Shown here in pieces: positions 1 to 11,975 of a DNA stretch of 64,000 nt. Position numbers and translations under genes: made by a program. Within the stretch, counting starts at the first letter, position 1. Each line of letters starts with the position of its first letter. This DNA comes from Cucumis sativus (taxonomy: Eukaryota > Streptophyta > Magnoliopsida > Cucurbitales > Cucurbitaceae): positions 32,536,732 to 32,600,731 of the forward strand of contig NC_026657.2 in NCBI RefSeq assembly GCF_000004075.3, in the 5' to 3' direction. Below the pieces are notes generated by a model. The model worked only from the letters and a program-made list of their open reading frames with translations. It searched no databases and was not told the DNA's origin.

Positions 1-680
1 CTTATTGGAACATATGCAGGAGGGACATAACTCCTTGGGCCATCCATCTTACGCTGATACACAACGTATTCCTCCCAATTTCTTTCGAACGAATCCAACC
101 TGTAAGCTTCATTAAGAATCATCAATATCCAATTCGTAAAACCTACACTCCACCCACCCCTCATTATAGTTTTTACACTTTGATCTACCGATTCGTTTTG
201 CACATTTCATTTCGGTGAATGTTCAATTAAAGCAGACGTGAAACTTCATGAAGCAAAATTCAGACCATGATGGTAAAAGAAAATAAGAAGTAGTTAAAAC
301 ATTCAAGAGCTCAACAAGAAAAACGAGCTGGAATGAAAAACACCCAAGAACCGAAACTAAAACTTTGAAGTAAAATAACATTTAGGAACTTCATTAGGGT
401 TTCCAAATTGAAGATGTTTGTTCGATAGGTGTAAAAACTGGAAATAAAATTGCAGGGAATAATCCAAACGAGTACTAACCTGTGGATCAAAGTAGGCGGA
501 TTTCTGCCGAGTGTTTGATCGTCTTCTTAGCCGGAAAAACACGGCGGAGAAGAATCGGAGGGAATGCGAATGGGATCGGAGAGAATCGAGGATGGTCAAG
601 TCGCCGGAGTCGGTAACTTCGAATCTTTATGTATTCGTAGCTAAATTGAAAAGTTCCAGATAAATAAGGCAGCGGATTAA
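1..680 (-). CDS. 5' part of an unidentified minus-strand gene (partial, runs off left edge)
   Basis: I do not recognise this gene. On the minus strand, 99 down to 1 reads as an open exon with residues LDSFERNWEEYVVYQRKMDG followed by a proline- and tyrosine-rich stretch. It is preceded by a good acceptor (AG at 101-100). A possible upstream exon ends at 480 with donor CAG|GTTAGT. Joining the two directly keeps the phase, but that frame has a stop and no ATG upstream, so either an exon between them is missed or translation starts at the Met in the first exon seen. The gene would be divergent from the complex I gene that follows, with about 0.8 kb between the two leaders. Exon boundaries and coding status are uncertain. 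Confidence 0.35.
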
Positions 681-689
681 CCACACTAA

Positions 690-1480
690 TTCATTTTAAG
701 TAAAATATACTAATATATTTTAGTTAATGAGATTGTTTGATGTGCCAGACCTTTCCAATGGACTACTATACTTTAACTATGAAAACCATCCTAAATCTAG
801 AAATGATCTCCATAGATTGAAAAATAACCCATAAATTCGATCTAACTCATGCAGTTGATCGAATATAAAAATGATTTTTGATGGTATCAGCTTGGGAAGA
901 ATCCAAACCATCTTATAAATTTTTTAAAGCCTTAAACATCAATTAACCAACCTATTATTTTGTACTTCTTCACGATCGTAATGAGCTTGAACATTTACTA
1001 AGTCAAAGTAGCAAATTTGAATAAAAATCGATCATATTCACGTGAACTAATAAACACTCATTCTCAATCGTCAAAAAATTTTGCCTTCAAGATTTATTTT
1101 AGTTGCACCTCCACACAACTTCATCCGCCATCATAATTTCAAATAACACGAGCTTATTCATGTATCGATATAGGCCTCGATGAGAGAGGGTTGTTTTTAT
1201 AGTATTTACTACAAATTGATGCAATAGTAATAAAAATACCCACAGGTGTTAGTTTCAAATTTAGATAGTGACCCCAAACGGTGTTAGATATGTTTTCTAC
1301 ATAGTTTATATTAACTAAGGTATTGAGTTAAATATGATCTTAATTCACGGAATTAGAACTTAAAAAGGTTAAATAAACTCAAATTTTAGTATTTACGTGT
1401 ACCTCTTAATCATCACGAAGTTTAGCTCAATATCAGCCGTTCGGTGCCCGATTCCAATAAACACCATGATGATCAATGAA
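690..1480. other. intergenic, likely divergent promoter region
   Basis: AT-rich non-coding DNA between the unidentified minus-strand gene and the leader of the complex I 51 kDa gene. No repeat or coding signal was recognised. It probably holds promoters for both genes, but no individual element stands out. Confidence 0.4.
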
Positions 1481-1489
1481 TCCTAGCCG

Positions 1490-2628
1490 TAGATCTTGTT
1501 TACTAGAGGTCGCCACTGGCCAAGTTCGTCTTTCTCCCCTCTCACCCCCGTTTTCTCCATCGTTTCTGTAAACCTCCCAGCTTGTGCTAGGTATTTTTTC
1601 CCTTCTTCATTCCCTAATTTATCTAAACCAACTCCAATTCGGCTAAGTTGTTCCTCGATCATTAGATTCCTCATTGTGTTTCTCTAATTTCTATTACTTT
1701 TTGGATCTGTTTTGTTGTGTTTGCAGGGAAAGATATTGAATCTACCATTTGAGATTTTTGTGAAGGAAGAAAACAAGGTTTGTTTTTTACTTTTTTGTAG
1801 TGTGATTTCTGTTTTATTTGCTGCCATTTCGATGCATATGAGATTAGGTAACAATGTAATTGCTGGGAAGAAAATTTTCGCGGGTGTAGGAACTTTCGGA
1901 ATCCGACTAATTTTATGCCCTACCGACTGATTTCTGTTTGTTTTTGGCTTCAAATCATTATATTAGTGCTTTTGATTTTGCGTTGTGCGCTTTTTATTTA
2001 TGTTGGATACGTGTGACAAACTTCTCGCTGGTTGGAAATCTCGGTCTTCCAATCTCACCGTATTTTATATATATTTTTTGATTTATATACTCATTAAACC
2101 AACTCCAAATTTAAAACTGTCCTCACGATTTCTTAATAGTTTCTATTTGGATCTCCCTCAACCGCCTGCGCGTCTCAGGATTGAAGCACTTCATGCTATG
2201 GTAAGAAATTCTCATTTCTTCAGTTCGGATTATTATTTTCTCATCTGTTCTCTGTCGCTCTTTTTAGTTCCAATTTACTTTCTGGGTCATTCTGATTTAG
2301 TGCATGAATTTGAATGTTGCGAAGAAATTTAGACAATAATTTGTTATTTTAAGTGATTTTGATTCTGCAATTGTAGATATCTTTAAAAATTTGTCTCCGA
2401 AGTATGACATTTGATGAGCATTTTCTACGTTGGCCAGCTTCTGTTTCAAAGTTGGCACTAGGTTTATGAATGCTATTACTCATTGTGGGTTTTGAGTGCA
2501 TCCACATTGTTCTTATACCTATTTTTATTGTTCCCCATTTTAACTATTATCATTAACTGGGTTTCATACGATGAATTACTTAAAATTATACTCACCGACC
2601 TAATGTATTGATATGCACTCTTCTTTAG
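1490..2628 (+). promoter_or_regulatory. 5' leader and leader intron(s) of NDUFV1
   Basis: The pyrimidine-rich stretch from about 1490 looks like a plant 5' UTR. A possible donor lies near 1590 (gctag|gtattt) and a possible acceptor at 2178 (tctcag|gattg); these two are tentative. The donor after 2200 (ATG|GTAAGA) and the acceptor at 2627-2628 (ttctttAG|GCACC) are strong, because together they restore the family N-terminus Met-Ala-Pro-x-Arg-Gly. The 428-base intron 2201-2628 therefore separates the initiator codon from the rest of the CDS. Confidence 0.55.
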
Positions 2629-4086
2629 GCACCTTTTAGGGGCATGCTTTATCTTCAACGTAGATCATTGGCAAGGTGTTATATTGATCAGTGGGGCATA
2701 GGATTGAGAGCGTTTAGCAGTCAGGGTGCAGCAGCTCCTGGCAGTCCTCAGCCTCCCGCACCTCCCCCACCTCCAGAGAAAACTCATTTTGGCGGTTTGA
2801 AGGATGAGGACCGAATCTTTACCAACTTGTACGGTTTACATGATCCCTTTCTTAAAGGTGCCATGAAACGTGGTGATTGGCACAGAACTAAAGATTTAGT
2901 ACTCAAGGGTGCTGATTGGATTGTTAATGAAGTAAAGAAGTCTGGCCTCCGTGGTCGTGGAGGTGCTGGATTTCCATCTGGACTTAAATGGTCATTCATG
3001 CCCAAAGTATCTGATGGTCGCCCTTCCTATCTCGTTGTCAATGCTGATGAAAGTGAACCTGGAACCTGTAAGGACAGGGAAATCATGCGGCATGATCCAC
3101 ACAAACTCTTGGAGGGTTGTCTGATTGCTGGAGTTGGGATGAGGGCTACTGCAGCTTACATATACATCAGAGGTGAGTATGTGAATGAACGAAAGAATCT
3201 TGAGAAGGCCAGAAAGGAGGCTTATGAAGCTGGATTGTTGGGCAAGAATGCATGTGGATCTGGTTATGATTTTGACGTCCACATCCACTATGGTGCTGGT
3301 GCTTACATTTGTGGTGAAGAAACAGCTCTGCTAGAGAGCCTTGAAGGGAAACAAGGAAAACCACGACTGAAGCCTCCTTTTCCTGCCAATGCAGGATTAT
3401 ACGGATGTCCCACCACTGTGACAAATGTGGAGACAGTAGCTGTGTCTCCTACTATTTTAAGGCGTGGACCAGAATGGTTTGCCAGTTTTGGGAGAAAGAA
3501 CAACTCTGGTACCAAATTGTTTTGTGTCTCGGGACATGTGAATAAGCCTTGCACTGTTGAAGAGGAAATGAGCATTCCATTGAAGGAATTAATAGAAAGG
3601 CACTGTGGAGGGGTTAGAGGAGGATGGGATAACTTGCTTGCTGTAATTCCCGGAGGTTCTTCAGTTCCATTGCTTCCCAAGCATATATGTGATGATGTTC
3701 TCATGGATTATGATGCACTAAAGGCTGTCCAGTCTGGATTGGGCACTGCAGCTGTAATAGTTATGGATAAATCAACTGATATTGTCGATGCTATTGCAAG
3801 GCTCTCTTATTTTTACAAGCATGAAAGTTGTGGACAGTGCACTCCCTGCAGGGAAGGTACGGGATGGCTATGGATGATAATGGAAAGAATGAAAGTTGGA
3901 AATGCAAAGCTGGAAGAAATTGACATGCTACAAGAGGTTACTAAGCAGATTGAAGGGCATACCATATGCGCCCTCGGTGATGCTGCTGCTTGGCCTGTGC
4001 AAGGTCTTATAAAGAATTTTAGGCCGGAGCTTGAGAGAAGGATTAGAGAGCGGGCAGAACGGGAGTTGATCCAGGCTGCTGCATAG
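2198..4086 (+). CDS. NDUFV1: NADH dehydrogenase [ubiquinone] flavoprotein 1 (complex I 51 kDa subunit), mitochondrial
   Basis: CDS is join(2198..2200, 2629..4086), 486 residues, which is my recollection of the plant family length. The protein sits in the peripheral arm of respiratory complex I, binds FMN and iron-sulfur cluster N3, and takes electrons from NADH. Visible signs: an Arg-rich presequence ([12 protein letters not shown]) and then a proline-rich linker before [20 protein letters not shown]; the glycine-rich nucleotide loop [16 protein letters not shown]; the NADH-site segment [19 protein letters not shown]; and cluster ligands CGQCTPC at Cys402, Cys405 and Cys408 with Cys448 in HTICALGD. 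Starting at the ATG at 2644 instead would lose six N-terminal residues. The second exon is uninterrupted. Nearly every residue matches what I recall for plant 51 kDa subunits, so identity is secure; only the first exon is inferred. Confidence 0.96.
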
Positions 4087-4652
4087 GTATTCTTTCCAGT
4101 TTATTTTGAATTTTTTCCATACTAATAATTTGATCGGCAAACATTAGATGAGCATGTTGTTGTACCTTTAATTTGGCTCTTGTAGCCCAGTAATTAAACT
4201 GCTCTATGTGGTCATTTGTCAATGTGCAACTAAATGTCATTCTAATTTACTATTTACCTTTGTTCTGAAATGGCTATAATTAATGGAAGAAAGATAAGCG
4301 GTTATATTAGAAGCCACTTAAAATTCTATTGCCGACTTGTGATGGAGTGTGTTTCCTTTCTCATCTAAATCAAATTGCATAACATGATTTTTGCCATCAT
4401 TTTGAGGAGTTCAGCAAATGTCATATGCAGAAATCGAGCTGATCTCTTAATAATAGCTATTGTGGTAGATTTTTTATTCTCATATAAAAACAGAAAAGCT
4501 GAAAGAAAACTATTGCATTTTTTAGTGGTTTTTTTTCAGATGTTTTTATTTATCCCTTATGGCTAGATATTTTCACTTATTCTAGGTGATTCTTCCCTCA
4601 GTCATGTAGTTTTGGGTCATGTTTGGTAAATATCTTGTTTCTTTAAAAAAAT

Positions 4653-4730
4653 GAAGTCCATTTCTGACCATCTTTTTACAATGATTTGAAAGAAGTCCAT
4701 TTCTGACCATCTTTTTTCAATGATTTGCAT
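4653..4730. repeat. tandem duplication, 39-base unit, two copies
   Basis: The unit beginning gaagtccatttctgaccatc occurs at 4653-4691 and again at 4692-4730, with a few mismatches. It lies in non-coding DNA. Confidence 0.85.
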
Positions 4731-5817
4731 CTTCAGGTGCAAAAGTTGAATTCTAACAAAATAAAAGGCGTTTAAATTTTGGTCTGGTTTGTTAAAAATA
4801 TTTGTAAAAGGTAGATGACAAAGCATACAAGTTAGAATTGGGACCGATTGTTTATAGGTTAAATTTTCAAAAACAAAATGGTTACAAAACGGACTTAAGT
4901 TAAGGATGTAAAAGAGTTGATGTGTGGAGGTGGTGCGACCTTTTGTTTTCACTGCTGTTCAAGTATCTTTAACAATATTTATCTTATGCTAATACACTAA
5001 AAAAAAACTTGTTCATTGTAGGAAATTCCAACTTCGATGGGAATTGCAAATAATGAAACCACCCCAGATATTTGGTGTGATTCAAGCGTCTGGAGGTCAC
5101 GTCTGCATTTTGTTTGCTATTTCAAATTGACTTATCAGTGCCCTTAAGAAACTCGTTTTCGATTTTTGAAGTGGCTTTTGAGGCTAGAATTATTAATACA
5201 TATATATATTTTTTCTCTTTAGTGTAATTTGAATGCCTCTCTTAACGCCATTTAATGGTTGATACCTCTATGATTACTTCTTTTGTGTTGTACTCATCTG
5301 AACACAAATTTCATCTCCCTGTGGAACATCAATAAATGGGAAAGTTAAGCTATTTCTTCTAATTTTATGAGTCCCGACACTAAATATAAATTAGGTTTCT
5401 TGGATTCAACTATATATGGTGAACTTGAAACCATGTTTTATTGTATGGTTTGAGTGAGATGTTGAAAGTACAATTTTTTAGCGAAGTATTTGCTATTATG
5501 TTTAATGATATTTTCAAATGTAATGCAGCACTGTTTCCATAATACAAAGTAACTTATTTTTATAATACAGCACTGTTTTTTCAGTTCATCTGAGTCAAGT
5601 GCCTATGTTTATATATATAATCATTTTCAAATATAGCAAAATAGATTAAAATATTTACGGGGATAATTGTGGATATCAGTGATAAATAATTCACTGTTGA
5701 TCACCTATAGGTTGTTATATTTTGCTATATGTCACAAACGTCATAAGATTTTAAAATATTTTGAATTCATCAAAATAACCATTTGCTAATGTTTTAATTT
5801 CATCAGAAGACTACCAA

Positions 5818-5917
5818 GATTTTGTTTTATTTGTTAGTATGTGTTTTGAAAAACCAAGCTAATATTTGATTTTGTTTTATTTGTTAGTATGTGTTTTGAA
5901 AAACCAAGCTAATATTT
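5818..5917. repeat. tandem duplication, 50-base unit, two perfect copies
   Basis: The unit beginning gattttgttttatttgttag occupies 5818-5867 and is repeated exactly at 5868-5917. The lack of differences implies a recent slippage or unequal exchange event. Confidence 0.92.
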
Positions 5918-7042
5918 GTTTTTGTTTATAGAATTTGTCTGACCATTCTAAATGTTAGTCAGTAAATAAGGAAACCACTATAAGCAGTATGCAATGTTCA
6001 AAAAACTATATTTATCATACATTTCTCTGAAGATTTTAGAACGGAATTAAGCTATATATTCAAATTTTGGAAAAGAAAACTAACCGTGGGAAAATATTTT
6101 CAAATAAATTCAACGATACCATTTCTTATATGTTTGACGTGCAAGCAATTTTAGCATAGTTATAATAGAAAAGAATGAGAATGAGAGAATAAGAAGGAAA
6201 CAGCAAACAACATTTGGTTGTAGAAAACTCGTTGAAATAAAGGAAACAACCATGACCTTTTATTGAGTTATTGAGACTATGTCTCTTTTTACAAGTCAAC
6301 CTAGGGTGGTTTAGTTAATTATAGGTTATAATAGTTGAAAATACTAACTATTATAATTAAAGGCTCAAACGTGGTGATGGCTCGTGCACCAACTTTCTCC
6401 CAAACACCCCACCCCAAAATATTTAACAATAAATGACCAATTAAAATGCAGTTTAGATTGTGTGGATACTTTGGATTGTCAACTCATTTGAACCACACTA
6501 CATTAATAGTTCATTTTGAACTTTTCCCAAACAAAAATTAATTTCTAATAGTAGTCTCTCCATAAATTTTAAAAAGCATTGAGTTTTCCTTTTTCTCAAA
6601 AACTGGTATTATCATTTAATCAATTTCAAATTTAAAAATGAAACTAGCTAGAAAGTTAATTTTAAGATTTATGGAAAATATAGATACTAAAATAAGTTAC
6701 ATGTATATGCACTTCAGATCAATGTTCGCATGAAGAACATTTACATTTATGGGTAAAACCTATGAAATAAAATAATATACTCATTAGTGTTATAAAAGTC
6801 TAGTCTCAAAACAATATACAAACAAAACAGGCAAAAGTCTAGCCCAAAGGTAGCAGAATTTCTAACTTCAATCATATTGATTTCTTCTACTTGCAATTTT
6901 TTATGTATGCTCAAAGAAGGCCACAGCTTCACTAGATCAGGAGGAACAAGACAAAGGACTTGCACACTCAACAGCATCATGAGATTTAGAATGAATCTTC
7001 TGAGATCTACCTGATCAAAAGATGGAAATTATAAACATCTTC

Positions 7043-9141
7043 TTACTGATCTTTGTCGTGTTCTTCTTGCGTGGTTTCGGAATTTTGGTGTCCATTTTCA
7101 GAATGCTCATTCAATTCTCCCTCTGGAACAAGCTCCCCAACTTTTACATACTTTTCCATGAACTTGTATTCCCAGTCCTGCAAGATTACAAGCTCTTCTT
7201 CATTCAGACCTTCGATGTTACCATTGATGTCCTCAGGTTTGAAAGATAAGAGAGCCAAGGCTCGGCTGGCATCCTTTCCGACGAACATAGAGTACGGTGA
7301 ACCAGGACCGTAAAACATCCTGACCATCAAGCCAACCAAAAATCAACGACAACTTTAATACTAAGGTCAAGTTACATATTTCATTCATGTAAATTTGGGC
7401 TGTATTTATTCTTTGAAATCTAAGAAGCTTCAATTACGTAGAGAATTAGGATTGTCAAGTGACTCAAGTCTCTGCTCTTGAAAACAGTTATTAAGGTCGT
7501 GTACATGGAAAGTCAATCGGATGGATCAAAATTGAACAGGTAATAACGAACAAACTAGATTTGAGAGATTTAGTTGGGTTGGGATGTTAATGGCAGGCGG
7601 TCTTGTTAAAATTATGGCTCAAGTGAAATTGTTGCTTGGTAAAATTAGTTGCAAGGGAAACTGGTTTGGACACCCACTGACATGGAACTTAGGTACTATT
7701 TAGAGGCTAGTGAAAGCATAGGAACGAAACAACAACAAAGTATGTAAGCTAACGAAATAATAACCCAAATTCTATAAAAGTTATATCAAACACCAACCAT
7801 CACTCCATTTACCCCGCCCCAAAATAACTTCTGCGAGGGTAAGAAGCAAGTCTATACTTGATATCTGTGTTTGCTTATTTCAATCCACGAACTCACTACT
7901 TTCATAGGCTATATTAAGCTCAGCTAAAGAAACCCATTTTTTATGCTATATGCTATCCTCTATAATTCATTCACTTGAGAAATCCAGGCATATATTAAAT
8001 AAATATGGGGAGGCTTCCGAACCCCAAATGTTCTTAAACTGCTTCACTTTAATATTCCTTGACAGACCAATTGACTGACTTAAAATTTGTCTACAATTAA
8101 CACACACTCCCATTCAGCCCACCTTCCATTCTCTTTCATTCTTTAGTCCCTACCACCCTTCTTCTCACATAAGTAAAGAGAATGGAAGGCCTGCCACTCC
8201 TTTCACATACATATTTCGTGCAAAAACATTTGCTTCTTAAAAATTTCAGGCAAACATCTTAAATCGTTCAAGACATTACCAGTGAAACCTTGACGTGGAA
8301 CAGATATTAGAAAGTGCCTTACATGACATCCCCCTCAAGATGTGGCTCATCACTTTTAAATCATATCCCAATTCCTTTTTGTGGACCAAATACCCATTTA
8401 AGGCTTCAAAGGCTCTACTACCAAATGAGATGACATGGGTTCAATCTCAAAATTAATTGGCATCAGCTCAAAAATCTTATAATGATGGTTTCTAATTTTT
8501 CCTATACGAATACTTAACAGATGACCATATGAAAAGTTGCAGGTGGACAGTAGTGTAAAGGGATTGATGCATCCCTGAACAAATTACACTGATCGGTCGG
8601 TTATCGTTATTATTGTGCAGTTCCTAAACTCCGTTGATGATATTAAAAGAAGTAATTACCCATCTAGAACATTGATTCAAGCTGCAACTCCAGAAACTAA
8701 GCAACTACTCCTATTCAATATAGTCAAGTTCGTAAATAATCCCCAGAGACCAAACAAAAGTACACTCCAACGAACAATAAAGGAAGAAAAAAAGTACCTG
8801 CCCGAAGAAACATCGTAGATTTGACCCTTTATAGCCATAAGAAGTGGCTTATTCGGATCAGAACCATTGTAAGCCCTCAACTGCTGCTCCGTCAATCGCC
8901 CGACTTGGACTGCTAGCGAGGCGTCTGCACCCGAATCATTGACAAACAGATTGGAGTTGGATGAGTTAGACGAAGAAATCGCAACAGTTGGGGGCTTATT
9001 AAACTCTTCTGGAGAAACAAACATGGAGGAAACCATTTGAAACACGAAGATCATTGCAGCAAGTATGGTGAAGAAGGCCGTTGGGGATAGCCCGGTATAC
9101 CAAGTGATCTGCTCCATCGCCGATTTCCAATAGAACTCCAT
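7043..9141 (-). CDS. MSBP1: membrane steroid-binding protein (MAPR family, cytochrome b5-like heme domain)
   Basis: CDS is complement(join(7043..7319, 8798..9141)), 206 residues; the intron is 1,478 bases and the splice AG|G codes Arg115. Plant MSBP/MAPR proteins are N-terminally anchored in the ER or plasma membrane and bind steroids or heme; Arabidopsis MSBP1 acts in brassinosteroid signalling and MSBPs scaffold lignin P450s. Visible signs: the N-terminus WKSAMEQITWYTGLSPTAFF leads into a membrane helix at about residues 21-41. A Ser/Asn-rich linker follows. The cytochrome b5-like domain starts at VQVGRLTEQQLRAYNGSD and includes KPLLMAIKGQIYDVSSGR, MFYGPGSPYSMFVGKDASRA (Tyr118 and Tyr124 are the likely heme-side tyrosines) and LQDWEYKFMEKYVKVG. 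The tail is acidic (HSENGHQNSETTQEEHDKDQ). The symbol is by similarity; it could equally be the MSBP2 type. Confidence 0.92.
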
Positions 9142-11430
9142 TTCTTCGTTTGAGGCTTGCTATTATCTTGCCGAAGCATTAGACTTCCGGTGGGCTGACT
9201 ATGAAGATAGAACAATCACTCCACCAACCATGAAAGAATCCTTTACCTACCCGCTTCGTGGTTGACTATTCAACAAACAACTTCTCCCCTTTAGTAAATT
9301 CTTCATTTCTTTTTAGTAGAACAATGGAGTGAGTAACGAAACCTCGAACTTCGAATTTTTATAGAGGTTTAATTTGAACCAAACATTTTAAAATAAAACG
9401 TTGAGTCGGTCATTGATTAAGAAGCACTAATATTTTAGTTTTGTTAGCGTAATCGTGTTCGTCACGTAGATATTCCTCTTGAACACTCCAACACTTGGTA
9501 GATATGTATCGAACACTTATTAATACAATTAGATGTTCACTTAACTGATGTTGGATAGGCTAAAAAGATATACATGTGGTGATAACAATACAGTAGCTTT
9601 TGAGTGTGAAATATATCAAGATCAGTTTCCTGATGATGTAAACACATCAACCCATTTAGTGGAACTTTCTTTTAATTAAGAATGACCTTATTGTCCAAAA
9701 TGCATAATTTAATCAATGTGTTGTGTCCTAGATTTAAAATAATATGGTGTGTCATTGTGTTTGTATCCGGTATTCGTAAATGTGCTCATTAGGTTTTAGG
9801 TGATGTAAGGTTTTTTTTTTTTTTTTTGTTGCCCAACCTTACTTGATATATCCATGACACTTTACTTATATAATTTAGGGTTAGAGAAGTCCATGGGTTT
9901 GGAACAAACACACTACTATTTCAATCTCCATTGTCGACCCATAATTGTACAAGTTGGATTGGCCTTAGGAAAAGAGTTAATGGGATCAATTCAAACAAAA
10001 AGAAGTTCCCTACTAAACCTTTCTATACCTTTAGAATGTTGGGTAAAACTTGGATGGAAATAAATAATTGCATTTTTAGGAGTTTGTATATTCGTAATAA
10101 TTTTTTTTTCTAGCTATAGATAACTTTAAAAGGATTCACCGACGTTAAATTTTACTATACCTGCATACATGGTTGGACATGATACAAATGAAAGGACTTC
10201 TTGTATTTATAATTTATTTGGTAGATTATGAAAGTTAGGGGTGGAAAAAGGGGGCGAATTAATTCATACTGAATAAGAGAATAAAAAAAGTGACTATTGG
10301 AAAATGTTAGGCATACATTAAGTATAGTAGAAAAATGAGGTCGTGCAAATAGTTTTTGTTCATGGTACCATATTAATGCGTTTTTAAGCTTGTTTGGAAA
10401 GTTTACGTATTTACAACATTTAGAGTTGTTTAGTGACACAGTAGGTTTGTAATATAACGTAATACAAATATTTATGTATTAAATTTAGCATAGTCTGAGT
10501 TGTAATATAAAATTTAGTGAGTTTGAATAGTTTTCAATTCAACCATATTTTCATTTTGTTTCATATTCTATCACTCATGCTTATATGATTATTAGTCGTA
10601 ATATTGATTACATTTTGATTGTCCAAACAAACAGACACAATCATTTAAGAAATTTTTATTTCATATTTGCCATTGATATTGCTAACTATACGACACTTTT
10701 ATTTATTTGCTATTAATTAATGATTTTTACAATTTTATTTATCATTAAGAATATCAAGATCTTTTGTATAATATATAATTTTAATACGATATAAAATATC
10801 GCTTACATAGTAATCACAATCATTTTGATAAACAGTCGTTTATATTTGAAACAATTTTCTCATCGACCGAAAAGAATTACACGGTCATGTGGATATAATT
10901 TAAACGATGACTAATATTGTTTGGCGTGATCAACGTGATCGTTTAGATTTGAAATATTTTTCCATCGTTTAAAAAACTATACGATCATGTTGAAACTACC
11001 TACACGGTTGCGTATGATGATCGTGTATAAGAAGAATGACATACGCACTTATAGCTGATTAATCACGTTTGAATAATACATTTTTTGTATTTTCACTTTA
11101 AACCTTTGACTTTTCAGTTTGATTTGTTATGTTTTTTTTTTAAAGAACTCCTCTCCCAAACCTAATATTGTTTTCTATAATTTAGAGAGAAAAATATCAT
11201 AACTTTTAAACTAAAATTAAATACTCCAAACCCTATGATTTATAGGGTTTTTGTTAATTTGATCAAAGATTTTGATTTTCCATTTTTGGTCAACATTTTT
11301 TCTCGATATTTTGACGAACTCTACAAACCAGCTTTTTTGAGCTTCCTCCACTTATCACCCTTCTTCTAAACCATCTTTTTTGCTGGTGAATTAGGGAATC
11401 TCCTGCCCACTCTGAAAAGCCCCCAACTTT
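9142..11430. other. intergenic region between MAPR and CID genes
   Basis: AT-rich non-coding DNA with divergent promoters of the two flanking genes. A poly-T run lies near 9811-9827. Around 10830-11030 there are diverged copies of a motif built on cgtttagatttgaaat and acgatcatg, described separately. No coding region is supported. Confidence 0.55.
10832..11030. repeat. diverged direct repeats with acgatcatg/tcgttta motifs (MITE-like)
   Basis: Two blocks, starting near 10834 (gtcgtttatatttgaaac) and near 10939 (atcgtttagatttgaaat), run in parallel through ttttctcatcg/tttttccatcg to cggtcatg/cgatcatg, with a spacing of about 105 bases. The short palindromic cgat/atcg content suggests a miniature element, but no clean terminal inverted repeat or target duplication was found. 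Confidence 0.4.
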
Positions 11431-11436
11431 CCCACT

Positions 11437-11975
11437 CTTTCTTGCTTTCAATCTCCTTCTATTTTTCTTCAATCTTCTTCTTCTTCTCTGTTTCATCATC
11501 CCCTTGTTGCGAAGCAACACAGAGAGCCAGAAAGAATCTGCGACATATCAGCAATCTTCTTCTCCATTGTTCAAATTTGTCCTCCCCGAGGTTTCGTTCG
11601 GGAAAGAAAATCGTTAAGAGTGGTGTTCCTTAATCAATATATGCCAGGTATTCGAAATTTCTAATGGGGTTTTTTCTTTTTCTTCAAATCTAGATCCATC
11701 CTCTACATAGCGACGGGGAATAGCTGACCGGGATGTGGAACCCTAACGTTGTTATATCGTAAATTCTTGAACTGGGTATCGGGTGAAATTGTTTTTTTCT
11801 TTTTGTTGACAATGATAGTCATGCCTGCTAATATTGGGAAGGCAGCTTCAATGAAAATTCGTTTTTGTTTACAATTTAAATTCTTAGTATTTTTAGAGCT
11901 TACGTAACTACAATGAACTGCAATTTTTTTTTTGAACTCTCTTGCAGGGTAATGTAACAAAATTATCGCTACGGG
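11437..11975 (+). promoter_or_regulatory. 5' leader of the CID gene with leader intron and two tiny uORFs
   Basis: A CT-rich leader exon ends at 11647 (atatgccag|gtattc). The leader intron is 11648-11947 (ctcttgcag at its end) and the second exon starts at 11948. After splicing, ATG at 11641 reads Met-Pro-Gly-stop across the junction (atg cca g|gg taa). Its stop overlaps a second ATG at 11952-11954 that is followed at once by TAA, an AUG-stop minimal uORF, 18 bases before the main ATG at 11976. Splice sites are strong by eye; the transcription start is not determined. Confidence 0.6.

Larger units (their letters stand above)
4087..7040. other. intergenic region with 3' UTR and small tandem duplications
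   Basis: This holds the NDUFV1 3' UTR, then AT-rich non-coding DNA, then the 3' UTR of the minus-strand MAPR gene. No gene is supported; the open frames here have no family resemblance and low-complexity composition. Two tandem duplications are visible (39-base unit at 4653-4730, 50-base unit at 5818-5917), and 5620-5740 resembles an AT-rich motif repeated elsewhere in the window. Confidence 0.6.

Noticed and set aside
2644..4086. NDUFV1 starting at the ATG at 2644
   Set aside because: The frame continues upstream to the acceptor at 2628 and the added residues match the family N-terminus when joined to ATG 2198-2200.
2784..4240. Several antisense open frames across NDUFV1
   Set aside because: They are shadows of a strongly coding exon, with no family resemblance of their own.
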